DNA of 64,000 bases from Chrysopilus asiliformis (GCA_964034945.1 OZ035960.1:21563487-21627486); one strand, 5' to 3'. Positions 24,239-35,414 are shown, counted from the first letter of the stretch. Numbers and translations: made by a program. Notes: generated by a model not told the origin, from the letters alone.

Positions 24239-24748
24239 ACCCGTATGGTGAAACCAAAGGGTATATTAACTTTGCCTTACCGTTTGTAACGCCAAGATCC
24301 CGTCATCACACACAAAAATGAATTACACCAGTGTGTTTAGAATGATAAAAAAAAGTTGAATTTAGCATGTCCGTCCGTCCGTCTGTCTGTCCGTCTGTCC
24401 GTCTGTGGCACGGATTGCGGGCGCACGGATTGAGCTAGAGACTTGAAATTTTGCGCAGATTGGTTTTTTGTAAAATGCAAGGCTAAGTTCGTTAATGGGC
24501 AAAAATGGACCATTAGGGGGGTACCCCCATACGAACGAAAACAAATTTTTGCGAATATCTCAAAAACGGTGTATCTCATCAAAAAAGTTCAAGAACAAAA
24601 GTTATTTAGGATATGATTCTACATAAAACTCCCATACATAAAAATCCGATTGGAATCAATTTTAAAAAAATATTATTGGAAAGTTTGATTTTAAAGTGGA
24701 ATTTTGGTACAACTTTTCGAATTTTAATACGAATATCACCATACGGGT
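24239..24748 (-). mobile_element. GTCY-core element, type A, copy 3 (complete by its inverted ends)
   Basis: 510 bp between ACCCGTATGGTGA (24239-24251) and TCACCATACGGGT (24736-24748). Inside: (GTCC/GTCT)n at 24368-24410, core GATTGAGCTAGAGACTTGAA at about 24428-24447, and a GGGGGGTACCCCC palindrome at about 24515-24530. This is the best reference copy for the family. Reading frames across the microsatellite give repeated Thr-Asp-Arg-Gln runs and are not genes. Confidence 0.68.
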
Positions 24749-24749
24749 T

Positions 24750-25400
24750 TTCCAATTTTATTTTCACATCAAATTGAATATTTTGCAGATACAATTTTTT
24801 CACATCAAATTGATTATTTTGCAGATCAAATTTACCTTTTTCACTTCAAATTTACTATTTTTGGAAATGTTTTTGACTAAACGGATTTTTACAGATCAAA
24901 TTCATCATTTTACTAATAAAATTCGTCTAAACAAATTCTAAATCAGTGACAAATGCTTGTGAATTAGGAATCATTTCGATTGAAGATTTGCCGAGTTCAA
25001 AAACATTTAGACATTGTCAGAAGTCAAGAATATTTTTAACCCTTTTATAATTTAATAGGAAAAATCTACCAAAAAAATTGTAGACGAATTTGATTTGTAA
25101 AATAGTCGAATAAAAGTAAAAAAAATGTCATATCGATCTGCAAAATAAGCTAATTTATGGCCTTATTCACAAAATGTAAGTCGCTCTGTATCTGTAACTT
25201 TAAACTCACAGCTTACTTTCGTATTCAAAACTTTATTTTTGACATTCTGTATTTCCGGTTAGTAGTTAAATTCTCTGTAAATTTACGCCGAATAAAAATG
25301 AGGACGTAAACCTTATTTAACTAAAAACTTCGAAAAATATGCAATTTATGAACAATATTCGTTAATATAAAATATTTTATGAACACGCGTGAAATCCGAA
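24750..25400. other. AT-rich spacer with short repeated words
   Basis: The phrase CACATCAAATTGA(A/T)TATTTTGCAGAT is repeated at about 24766-24788 and 24801-24826, with weaker copies after it. No gene seen. Confidence 0.45.
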
Positions 25401-25403
25401 CAA

Positions 25404-26209
25404 TACACATAAAACGATTGCACCTTAATGATTTCACTGGACTTTTTCCGATCACAATTAATAAGTTTTACACGAATAATAAATTAAACGAAAAAACATA
25501 AAAACTATTACGGTCTAACCTTGAATGCATTTCGAATCTGTTCGATTCATCATCAGCATCGCGATTGATCGTCAGTCATTCCATCCTTCGGCAAGTAAAT
25601 AGATAGGAATCTATGTTACCGTTGTCTTTGTTTAGTGCATTACGGTCATTTTTAATATAAAAGCTTTCGTAGCCATCCAACAATTTTTCGTCATTAACTT
25701 GTTTTACAAGTTCAACATTGTTTATATTGACATCATGTCCATTCGTCAGTACATGTTCAGCAATTGCTGATTTTGTCGCTTGATTATTTTTAATATATGT
25801 CAAATGTTCTTTAAAACGTTTTGCAATAGTCCTTTTTGTTTGTCCGTAATATTTTCGTTCGCAATTGTCACACTTTATCGAATAAATTCCCGATTTTTCG
25901 AGTGTTTTTATTTTGTCTTTTGGATTACCTAGCACATTAGATAATTTGTTGTTGCTTTTATATACAATTTGTAAGTCATGTTCGTTAAATTTTTGTTTTA
26001 ATTTGTAAGTTATTTCGGGCACAAAAGACATTGAAACTCGCTTCTTTTGGTTTTTGTCATTATTTAAGGTGAAGAATGTCGAACAATTTTCACGAAAAAC
26101 TTTCTTTGAGTGTTTTTTGATTAGTTTAATTTATTATTCGTGTAAAACTTATTAATTGTGATCGGAAAAAGTCCAGTGAAATCATTAAGGTGCAATCGTT
26201 TTATGTGTA
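25404..26209 (-). mobile_element. 5'-truncated Penelope-like retroelement between perfect 86-bp inverted arms
   Basis: The arms 25404-25489 and 26124-26209 are exact inverted copies. Between them lies only the C-terminal endonuclease part of a Penelope-like element, transcribed leftwards; the reverse transcriptase is absent. Penelope elements are known to show long terminal repeats in direct or inverted arrangement and frequent 5' truncation, which fits. Confidence 0.82.
25576..26122 (-). pseudogene. GIY-YIG endonuclease domain of a Penelope-like element
   Basis: The frame is open from inside the right arm (about 26122) to the stop at 25576, with an ATG at 26031. Motifs: SGIYSIKCDNC (GIY plus a CxxC pair), KYYGQTKRTIAKRFKEH (YIG motif, Arg and His), AIAEHVLTNGH (His pair completing the zinc-binding CCHH set typical of Penelope endonucleases), and ESFYI with the catalytic Glu. 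The domain appears intact but lacks its reverse transcriptase partner, so the element cannot copy itself. This domain nicks target DNA in complete elements. Confidence 0.85.
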
Positions 26210-26329
26210 ATATTCGTTAGTTTTACACAAATTTAGGGGAATAGAAACTTTTTTAGGGGAATAGAAACTTTTTGATCAATACGAAATCCATTTCAGGCAA
26301 AGTTTTGAGGATGTACGTGCATCTGTCTG

Positions 26330-27945
26330 CACGCAGAGAAAAAAAATAGTTGTTTTTAACAACTTTTCAATTATTTAGTAATGGCAAATCGTGACTATCA
26401 CTTTTGTAGTTGATCTTTATTATAAAGAATAGTTGATCACAATATAAAATTGTAAATAATTACAATAAAATAGTTCTTGCCAGATTACATTAGTAGTAAA
26501 ATTTTATTGCATAATAATTACTTTTAATTATTTTATTATAGATTTAATTTAAAAATAGTTATATTTATTAAAAAACAATTATTTTTTCATTAAGTCTACT
26601 GCGAAATAGTAGAAATTCAGACTCAAAATAATTATTTTGTGTTTGAAATTACTTTAAAATAGTTACTGTGTATTACAAAAGTCGTCATTTTTAACTATTT
26701 TCTAATCACTGTTATTACAAATTAGTTAAAATTATTAGAAAAATAATGATTTTTCAATTATTTTGCCCTGAATTTACTGAAAAACAGAAACTCAACAGAA
26801 AAAGAAACAGAATGTGTTGTGCTACAAAAATATTTTATTTCCAGTAAAAATAACCTTAACAAGGATTTATCACAAAAGAAAAACTCAAAATCACATTAGC
26901 ATGAGGATGGCATCACAAGAATCTATATAAAAAGTAGAATGTAAAATGAGAAATTTACTAACAGAAAAAATTACCTTCTGTCGTATTTCCGTTTTCGTTA
27001 TGTTTGTCTTTAATTTTATACGAAATTTATGAAAATGCGTGTGTAGACTTTCCCATTTGCTCACGCATTTTATACAATCATCTTGGAGATATTTCAAGAA
27101 TTTCTTATTATTTTCGATTTGTTCGTCTAGTTAAAAAAACTGTATTAGTGCTCTGTGATTTAAAGCAAATATTATACTTGTTATAGTTTTTATTCAACAA
27201 AATAGCATAAAAATGAATAATACCAGTTAGAGAACACTCCGCTTTCAAATGGTTTGCTTCGCCTGTCTCTTTGTTAGCACAGTTCTTTAAGATTTTATTT
27301 TTCTGGAAAGTTGAGGAAGAAACGAATTTTATTTCTAAGTAAAAATGTTGGAAAAATTAAAAAAATGCAAAAAAAAATCTTACCGTTGAATATAGAGATG
27401 ATAAATCCCAAGAATCTAACAAGACGAATAGGGGATCCAGTGAAGTTTGATCCAACACAATAATCGGCGCACCCTCAGCTGCTTCTTGATAATCTGACTG
27501 TTCCATTTAATGCACTTGAAAAATTCACAACTTTACCACACGAAAACGAGGAGCAAAATGACGCGTCAGTAGAAAGTAGCAAATTTTTAATAAATTTGTA
27601 ATAGATTTTATTACAAATTTGTCATTTTTACTATTATATAATTTTTTTTATTATTTCAAATCTGAAACCTATCATTATGTAGTTAAAATTAGAGAACTCA
27701 ACTACAAAACGATAAACAAATAGTACCAAATAGTTATTTGTATTTTAACTATTTGTTATAATTAAAATTGATTATTTTGCTGTAAACACCGAAATGAGAG
27801 CATTTTAGACATGGTTACTATTTCGCACTATTTCTTGACTATTCTTTAACAACTTTAACTATTTTTGGATGTTCATCGAGATTCGTAGAATTATCAACAT
27901 CAACTACCAAAAATAATAAAATTAACTATTTTTTTTCTCTGAGTG
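26330..27945 (-). mobile_element. 1.6-kb inverted-repeat element carrying a spliced gene
   Basis: Ends CAC(G/T)CAGAGAAAAAAAATAGTT, 22 bp with one mismatch, at 26330-26351 and 27924-27945. The outer parts are full of ATAGTT/AACTATT words in both directions (subterminal repeats). The middle (about 26834-27570) is different in composition and holds a four-exon gene model with polyadenylation signal. No transposase is encoded, so it would be mobilised in trans. Superfamily not assigned. Confidence 0.68.
26896..27506 (-). CDS. Four-exon gene inside the inverted-repeat element, SAM-like start
   Basis: Exons on the minus strand: 27384-27506, 27224-27302, 26975-27126 and 26896-26922; all introns are GT-AG and phases agree, giving 126 residues. 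Exon 1 (MEQSDYQEAAEGAPIIVLDQ then LFVLLDSWDLSSLYST) resembles the first helices of SAM-like domains that appear in transposon-linked insect proteins (LL..W.L..LY). Exon 3 is a basic, aromatic-rich segment (KKFLKYLQDDCIKC, WESLHTHFHKF). The last exon adds only eight residues. AATAAA lies at 26834-26839, about 60 bp after the stop. The product may be a truncated version of a longer protein, as the rest of a SAM domain is not evident. Function unknown. Confidence 0.5.
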
Positions 27946-28544
27946 TGTTGATCTGTCTGTGCGTCGGTCTTTCGGCCTGTCTGTCTGTCGTCTTGTCCCG
28001 GTCTGTTCGTTTTACTTATCTTAAATAACTCGAGAACACGTTGAGCTAGAGACTTGATTTTTTTGTAAATGAGTCTACGAAAATCATAGTTTTTGATATC
28101 AACTTTTACGAAAATAATATTTTTTTTTGTCAAAAAGTTCTATATTTTTGCTATAACGGTATGTACGTATCTTTAACGGTTCTCAACATATTTCATAAGG
28201 TTAAATTTTTTGAAAATTTCTCGGTTAACGAATTTTATGCATATTTATCGGTTCTCGCGATATTTGAAAAAAAAAAAAATTTTTTTACATGTTTTTTCCG
28301 AAGCCAAATCTTACAGAGGAAAGTTTTGGGTTGATCACAACTGATATCTTCGTTCAAAATTAAAATAAAGAAAACTTTTTAAAACTGGAATCACAAAAAA
28401 TGAACTGAAATGTTAAAAATGAATTTGAATATGATATCAGATTTTCTTTATTATTCGAAAGTGCTTAAAACAAAATTATTTATTTCGGTATTGTGTAACA
28501 CAAGATTAAATATCTTTTCTGAATAAATCAATTTGTAAGAAAAG

Positions 28545-29120
28545 TCATTCATTAATAATTTTAAAATTGTGTGTAACACGAGCCAGCTGAACGATGGTTC
28601 CATTTTTATGGTCGAAAAATTCCAGCAAATTTGAACCGCTTGAAAATGGAAGTATCCCTTGAAACACTACAGGAAAGTCATTTGATAAAACACTGGTAGG
28701 TCTTAAAATATATTTTCCTGGCTTCACTGGGCATTTAACCGGGATATTTGTATTCGAAAATATTTTATTAGCCAAAAGTTGTGTAATAATATCCTTTCGT
28801 TTGAAAAATGTACAAAAATCCATGGTTGCATTGAACATGGTCAAGTTGCGTATTCCGTTTGTAGTAATTGTAAGAACGCGAAAAAATGGCTGATAAACAG
28901 GGTGACTCATAACACATTCACCCTTAATTGTTCTATTTCCCACAACTTCATATGAGCAAGTTATATTTGGGGCAAATACTTGTAAATTTAGATCTTCGAC
29001 TTGTAAATACCACGAGGCCTAAGAATTTTTAAACAAAATTAATTTTATGAAAGGTATGAATCTTTATTTTACCTGGCATGTTATACAAAGCAAAATAATA
29101 AGAAAGATTGATGGTTTCAT
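28545..29120 (-). CDS. DUF1091-like secreted protein 4
   Basis: Exon 1 29073-29120 (MKPSIFLIILLCITCQ, signal peptide), intron 29019-29072, exon 2 28545-29018; 173 residues. Mature start ASWYLQVED, cysteines in ITCSYE, GECVM, DFCTFF and VKCPV, and KPGKYILRP in place of KAGTY. It is the most diverged member: exon 1 is one codon shorter and it lies 4.7 kb from the others, the gap being filled by transposons. Same orientation and splice pattern, so it belongs to the same tandem family. Likely a secreted lipid- or ligand-binding protein by family knowledge; no ligand can be read from the sequence. Confidence 0.77.
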
Positions 29121-29129
29121 TGTGAAAGA

Positions 29130-29800
29130 TTACCCAGTACTGAATCACAATTTTTCAGTTTTCGAATTATAATTCTTGTATCTAGGTATTAAATACTGAT
29201 TCGCGTAATTATTCCACGTAATGTCCATTAAACAAAATTTGTAATTTTTTAAATATTATTTTTAATATTGATATTTTTGCAAAACAAAACGATTAATTTG
29301 ATAGATCAATTTAATTTTTACTATCAACCACGAGCTGTAGACTTAACCGCTTTTTTTAAATGATTGTACATATCTTCGGTTTACAGCAGAAATAATTTAA
29401 TTCACTTTTTCGGGGTTTTGAGTTATTGTAACTACAAGAACAAGCTTTCTTTTCTTCTTTTTTTTAGCTGAAACCCCCGAAGTCCTCCGATGTTATCCTG
29501 CGCAGCAATTTAAAAAAAATAAAAAATTATGTTTAATTTCTTAAAAGTAGTGCTAAAAGTATTATAGCTGAACAAAAAAACATTGTTTTAAAATTCTAAA
29601 AACGCTAATCAAAGCGCAAAAATTTTCAGCCTTCAAGGGCCATCAAACGGCTTGCGCCCCATGAAAACCCCACATGACTCTATATAATAAGTTAAAAAAT
29701 AATTACAAGTTTTGTTAAAAATCACTTGAAAAACACTTGTAAATACAAATTTGTAAATTGGTGAAATAAGCCACAGATGTGATCAACACAAAACTTACCT
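29130..29800. other. Spacer upstream of DUF1091-like gene 4
   Basis: AT-rich, no gene or clear repeat noticed; should include the promoter of gene 4. Confidence 0.4.
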
Positions 29801-29819
29801 CTGTAATATTTAGTTTCGG

Positions 29820-30470
29820 AAAAAATATGTCATAAATAATAATTTTTCAAAAATATCTCGAAAACCATTAAAGATACGTAAAAAGAGTTAAATAAAAAAA
29901 ACGCAGGAAATTTTGTTCTCTTTGAATTTGGTTATATGCATTTTTTCTCAAAAGCGCATAATTTCCGAGAAATTTTTAAAAAAACTTAATTTTTTTGAAA
30001 TATTTTGAGAACCATTAGAGAAACGTAAAAGCCAGTGGAGCGCAAGATGTAGAAAATTTTATATCCTAGAAATTTTATTATATTCAATTATTCCTAAAAG
30101 AGAAATTTTTTAAAAACTGTGTTTTTTCAACAAACTTTGTATGGGAGGCACAGAGCTTCTATAGAACAGAGGTTAAAATCACACTGAGCGACAAAAATAT
30201 GGCGTGAAATTAGCACCTCTGTTCTATAGCAGCTCTGTGTGGGAGGTACACGTGTGATTTTAACCTCTGTTCTATAGCAGCTCTGTGTGGGAGGTACACG
30301 TTATAGCTACCGTTAAAGCTGATAGAAAACTACGTTTTTCGAAAAACAGATTTACAAAAAATGTCATGTCGGTGGGTCAAAGCGTTCTCGAGTTATTTAT
30401 GATACGGAAACGGACAAATCGACAGACAGACGCTCGGACATCCTCATAATTTTGCCTGACACGGATTGCG
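29820..30470 (+). mobile_element. GTCY-core element, type B, copy 3, with inserted palindromic segment
   Basis: Same block order as 8340-8880: AAATATCTCGAAAACC, TAAAGATACGTAAAA, then AAAACTACG, a decayed core (ATGTCATGTCGGTGGGTCAA at 30361-30380), GCGTTCTCGAGTTATTTA and GACAGACAGACGC at 30421-30433. It is broken by the palindromic repeat at 30149-30300 and bordered by the MITE at 30473. Confidence 0.55.
30149..30300. repeat. Palindromic insertion with a tandemly repeated arm
   Basis: CACAGAGCTTCTATAGAACAGAGG (30149-30172) is inverted relative to CCTCTGTTCTATAGCAGCTCTGTG at 30216-30239. That right arm with its tail GTGGGAGGTACACG is then repeated at 30264-30300. It looks like a small MITE whose right end was duplicated. 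Confidence 0.6.
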
Positions 30471-30472
30471 TA

Positions 30473-30695
30473 GGGGAGAGCGGGGCCGAAAGTTCCTGTG
30501 GTAAGTTGTTCCGATCGACTTCACAAAAATGGTTGTGTACTAAAAAATAATAAAAATAAGCCCAAAATGACTTTAAATCCATAAACTATAGACCTTATAG
30601 TCTTATTATTTCCACAAGTCAATTTGATTGCATTATGTTAAATCGGTGTATTTTACAAGTTTTTCAAAATCGGAACTATCGGCCCCGCTCTCCCC
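30473..30695. mobile_element. TA-flanked MITE with GGGGAGAGCGGGGCCGA ends
   Basis: Inverted ends GGGGAGAGCGGGGCCGAAAG (left) and CGGCCCCGCTCTCCCC (right), with TA on each side (30471-30472, 30696-30697). 223 bp, non-coding. The GC-rich ends stand out in the AT-rich surroundings. Confidence 0.75.
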
Positions 30696-30940
30696 TACTG
30701 GTCAGAAATTTATCTGCCCCCGTTCTCGAGTCCATCTCCGTCATGAATACAATTCTTTCCCTCAAAAGCAGAGGAAAATAAATATATGATTTTGACAATT
30801 TTTGTAATTAAAATTAACTATTTTGGTATTAATCACAATTCCTCATTACAAAATAGATTTACAATTTCTCTCTGTTAACATGTTTTGCCATTAGAATCCT
30901 ATGATCTACAAAATAGTGCAAATAAGTAAAAATGAGTGTT

Positions 30941-31075
30941 ATAAGGCCCTATCACAGAATCCGATACGAATGGTTCGGATCGTAAACTCAATGTTGTTGT
31001 TGGTATAAAACACTAACAACAACATTGAGTTTACGATCCGAGTCATTCGTATCGGATTCTGTGATAAGGCCTATA
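30941..31075. repeat. Near-perfect 135-bp foldback (MITE-like hairpin)
   Basis: The left arm (AAGGCCCTATCACAGAATCC..., then AACTCAATGTTGTTGTT) pairs with the right arm (AACAACAACATTGAG... to CTGTGATAAGGCCT) with only a few mismatches and a loop of about 15 bases. The transcript of either strand would fold into a long stem. Confidence 0.75.
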
Positions 31076-31108
31076 ATTTCAAAAAAGTAAATGGATGTAG
31101 ACAAAACC

Positions 31109-31388
31109 CACGGCATAGAGACAAACAAGGTATGCTGTAAACTCAAATCTGACATTTCGTTGCTACGTCACTTGTGCCGATTAGTTCGTCAAGTGCAGAA
31201 GGAATTTTGTATTCTGGATGTTTTTTTTTAAATTTGTGCGATCTAAATAAGATATTTGTAAATTAGTGGACTGATTGCATTAAATAGTGATCAATAAACA
31301 TAAAAATTAATTAAAAAAAATCGGCACAAATGACGTCACACCTGACTATCAAAAGTTTACAGCATACCTTGTTTGTCTGTATGCCGTG
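31109..31388. mobile_element. MITE with CACGGCATA ends and 9-bp target duplication
   Basis: 280 bp. Ends CACGGCATAGAGACAAACAA and TTGTTTGTCTGTATGCCGTG, continuing inward as GGTATGCTGTAAACT / AGTTTACAGCATACC. GACAAAACC occurs directly on both sides (31100-31108, 31389-31397). A 9-bp duplication is typical of Mutator-like elements; that superfamily is an inference. Confidence 0.78.
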
Positions 31389-31399
31389 GACAAAACCCC

Positions 31400-33030
31400 T
31401 AACAGCAAGAAAAAATGCGCCGCACGGGAAATTGTGAGTGGTCCCGGCAAAAAGAGATATAGTCATTCTGTCGACTTCAAAAGTAAAAGTAACGTCACAT
31501 AAATAATAAAAAGTTTCGAGATAAACGCTCTACTAATTTCCAGAACGTTTTTGAAACCGTGTTTCCCTTTTTTTACTTTTAATTTTTCTTAAACAAAGAT
31601 TTTTTTTGTATCTCTTTAAAAAAATGTTATGCTGACGTTATTATTTTTAAACATTCGCAACAAACTAAATTAATCTTAACTAATTCATCCGTTAATTAGT
31701 GTTTCATAATTATCCTGTAGTTATTCACTAATTTTGCGATTTATTGACCCACCCATATTTAATGTTAGACGCAACCATCAGCGGCTTTGACCTGAAATCA
31801 CTCTACCTTTGAACGAATTACTCATTTTCAAATTTAAAAAAAAGAAATATTTGCCAAACTCCAATGTTTGTCATATATTCTTAGCAATTCACGTTATGTT
31901 GTTTATTCGGCAATTAGCTTCAACGCCAATCCCAGACAGTCTCATGTTGGGTAACGCTGCAATTGTGAAAAAAAAACCTTTTAATTCCACGCGAAAATTT
32001 ATTTTGATAACTTGGGCCAATTATTATTAAACCCAAAAATTCGAGAAAAAACTGTGAGTTTAAAGCGGTAGATTGAAGTGTTCACCTTGCAAGGTCGATG
32101 TAGGTTTTTTGTTGGTCGATTTTAATTTTATGGCGCCAATCGGAGTGGCCTAATTTTGCGTAAAGTTTTTTTTAAATATATATATAATACATTGCCGGTT
32201 ATCTACTTACAGCTATTGAATATCTCTTTCGGAGCAAAGGTTGGTATTGACCGGGGTCAGATATATTGTTACATATTTGACGCCCCTAAAAGTTCTTCCG
32301 GCGAAAATATAAACACACTTTTTTGTTTTCTAATAATACTTAAAGACAAAATAAGATAACATTGAAATTAAAGTTTTCCAACTTAACAATATTTGTGTTT
32401 AACGGAGAATGCTCCATGAAATCATTTCAAAAATTTGTTCTTTAAGTTACTACAATTAAAAAAACCTTAACACAATTTCCTTCATCTATCAGATAACCTT
32501 AATGTCCAAATAAATTCGCACAAGATGAAATTATTGTACAACCAGATTTTCCACATTTTTTAAAAAAAATATTTTGTTTCCACCCCCTTTAATTTCCTCC
32601 ATTTAAGTTTGGGTTTTTTTTAGGAGATACGAAATTTTGTGTCAAGAAACTTTTGTACAGTTAAATTATGCTAATAGTGGGAAACAATAGCCGAAATAAT
32701 TGAATGAGCATCAAACATCTTGAAAGATTATAATCTCGAAAAGAACCAAACAAGACCGAAAGAGAAAAAAGAATCCAAAAGTATAATATAATTATTATTA
32801 CTACATTAAGTGTATTTTTAATAAGCTCAGTGAATTATGGAGTTAATCATGTTGAGAAGATACGCTCATGACATAACAATACTGAATGATACACCTTTGA
32901 TGCGCCCTCGTCCTCCTACAGTACCATATTTCAGAGTATGTTACACATCTATCAACTATAGTACTTACATTATAAATAATGCTTTTTAGGCCTGTCCCTG
33001 ACTGATAGAATCTTACATAAGTCAGTTTGC
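31400..33030. other. Intergenic stretch without recognised features
   Basis: AT-rich; no coding exon or repeat noted on either strand. Confidence 0.45.
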
Positions 33031-33092
33031 TGTGTATCTTTGAAATTGTTTTTTTTTAAGTTTAGTGTTTTGTGTTTGCTTAATGTTTCTTT

Positions 33093-33296
33093 GAGCAGTT
33101 GGCGAACAACGAACCCAAAAAACGTGCAACTCACACGAAAAAGAATTCAACGATGCGGGAAAATCTCGTCAGCCGGTACAAACAATGCAAAGAAAAACTG
33201 CAAAAAAATGCAGCCGTTCGCAGTGAATTTAAAAAAATATCAACTTATAAAAAATTGCCAGCTTCACTTTCTTTCACACTTCAAGGCGATTGCTAG
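33093..33296 (+). other. Possible short coding exon, unrecognised
   Basis: Behind an acceptor-like TTTCTTTGAGCAG the plus strand reads an open lysine-rich frame (ANNEPKKRATHTKK, then RENLVSRYKQCKEKLQKN) to a stop at 33296. Its codons look less random than the surroundings, but no family is recognised, no start codon is supported except an internal ATG at about 33155, and no donor is obvious. It could be a fragment of a transposon gene. Confidence 0.18.
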
Positions 33297-33304
33297 CTGA
33301 GATT

Positions 33305-35195
33305 AAATAGACATAAAAAGATCACCACATCATAAAATGGAACTACAAAGATAGGCATCCAAAGATAGTTATAGCAGACCACGGAATCTACCACGAGCTT
33401 CCATAATAGCGAAAAATGGCAAAAAAAAGCCATACCGCAAATGGTAGCTCAGATGGGGGAAGTTCATATCAAAAATTACCCGCTAATAGTTTGCAGAAAT
33501 TTCTGGCAAAAAAAACACTCCAAGTGTGTTGGTTGGTCTAGAAGTGAATAATTGTTGGGGGAAAAAATTTGCAAGAAATGTGGATAGCGTCATATGAAAA
33601 TACCATAAATTTTTAAAATATTTTGTTTTTCAATCAAATTTTTTTACGTTTTTTGTCATATAATAACATTTCTTTACTGGTTATTATGTCTGCTGTATTT
33701 GCATTAATTTCTTTTATATATAATTAGGTCAATAGCAGGGCCGTACCGAGGACAACGGCCCGGGCAAGGAAAAAATTCTTGGAAGGGTGGTGAGGCAGAA
33801 GGGCTATTGTAAAGTTTTTGATTGTGAGATAATTTTTAAGTAAATTTTGCGTGTGGTCCATTTTGTTATAAAGTTTTTTATTGTGGTATGTTTTTTCCTT
33901 ATTTTTTTCCTGCGGCGCATTTTTGTTATTCTTGGTAAAAAAATATACTATTGTATTTTTTTTAATTTTTTTTTTCTTTCGCTGGGACTTTTAGACAAAA
34001 ATTAATTTTTATTGTTTATTTTTTCAAATAGGACGTCACTTTACTTTCCACCTTTACTTTCCACCACCTTGGCCGCTAGTCTAAAGAAGAAATTAATTTA
34101 ATAAAAATTCACCGGGTAAAAAATAAAATTTAATAAACTTTCTTTCAGTAAAAAATATTACAGAAATCAATGCAATAACTTCAATGCATTGCGCAATCAA
34201 ATTTTCCGATTGCTCAATCAAATCTGTTTCAAACTTCCATCGTTCTCACGATTTTTCAGACACAAAAGTTGTTTTTGTGAAGATATAGGAAAGTCATTTG
34301 GTGATTATTTAAATTTTTTGTATGCAAATCTCTTCCAGATCATAATTTCTTATAATAAAATACTGAAGCATAACTTTGTTAGAGGTCATTATAGTTCGCG
34401 TTCGAATAGCATATCAGTTTTTTTTCTTCAAAATTGTGCGAATAAAAGATATTCTGAATGCAACACGTAGATGACCAATTATGATTTATTTTTTTGAATT
34501 ATTCTGGGTTTTATGAGATTATGTTAATCTTATGTTTTGATTGATTGAGATGCGTTATGTTGAAACTTTTTTTTCGCATCTATGACGAAGTGATTTTTTT
34601 CATACATTTCGAATCAATCAATTTATCCATTAGATTAGCGAGCGCTGATGATGAGATCTCCTGCAATCATGACACAAATAGATTTGATTACAGACCGATT
34701 TAATTTTTTTCTTCTTCATTGTAACATTTTTTTACTACTTGTAATTTTCTATCAACAATTAATTGACGTTCATTGTGCTTTTATGCAATGTTGCACGAAG
34801 ATGATTTCTATGGGTCTTGTAAATCTTAACAATTAGTCTACTGTTGTGCAAGTTTGCAAGTTAGAAAATTGAACCTAATCGACTGAACGACCATTAGCAG
34901 AAAATTAATTGCAGTATGTGATTTGTAGAGAGGTTAGTGGAAAACTTGATGTCAAAAAATTGCGCTGCAGTTTGAAAAACATTATAGAGTTTTTTTTTCG
35001 GTTACTGTGAGTTTAAAAGAAATTGAATAAAATGTTTTTTTGGGACCGTAAAAATTAAAATTTTTCACTAACTTTAAAATTAGGAATATTCTTTTAACAG
35101 ACCAGAAATTCGACGAAAAACAGTTGAGATTTTTTCCCGAAAAATTTGAGGAAGAGGATAATCACGTTATTCTTATAGGATGTTCCCTTATCCTT
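33305..35195. other. Intergenic stretch with dispersed-repeat fragments
   Basis: No gene seen. The patch around 33735-33775 (GGGCCGTACCGAGGACAACG, GGCCCGGGCAAGG) is GC-rich and looks like a fragment of a dispersed repeat, similar in style to the patch at 8235-8255. Confidence 0.4.
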
Positions 35196-35199
35196 ACAA

Positions 35200-35410
35200 A
35201 GACGAATTGGTGAAAATATTGTATTGCCACACAATACCTATGTTTTTACATATGTTTTTACGTAAAATTTCAAATAAATCGGATGAATAGAAGTGGGTCC
35301 GAATTAGGTTGCAAGATTTGACCCTGCCAAACAAACAGACAAACACATAGATAGCCAGACAAACAGACAGACAGCCATACAAACAGACAGATACGTAATC
35401 AAGCTAAATT
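35200..35410 (+). mobile_element. Degenerate GTCY-type element
   Basis: A (GACA/AACA)n tract at 35330-35394 (ACAAACAGACAGACAG) follows AAATTTCAAATAAATCGGATG and TTGCAAGATTTGACCCTGCC. The latter block appears inverted near 20855-20875. The core word is changed, so this is a diverged relative. Confidence 0.4.
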
Positions 35411-35414
35411 AAAG

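Larger units (their letters stand above)
26225..28300 (-). mobile_element. GTCY-core element, type B, copy 2, split by a 1.6-kb insertion
   Basis: Left piece 26225-26329 (ATACGAAATCCATTTCAGGC...ATCTGTCTG) and right piece 27946-28300 (ATCTGTCTG...GTCTGTCTGTCG, core GTTGAGCTAGAGACTTGA at 28040-28057) together match copy 1 at 8340-8880 in reverse. The word ATCTGTCTG occurs on both sides of the insertion and could be a 9-bp duplication, though the microsatellite itself makes this uncertain. Confidence 0.6.

Noticed and set aside
24337..24582. Frames through GTCY tracts (here and at 2874, 19200, 37766, 50925) with Thr-Asp-Arg-Gln runs
   Set aside because: Microsatellite translation within non-coding elements; the same frames recur in every copy with shifts.
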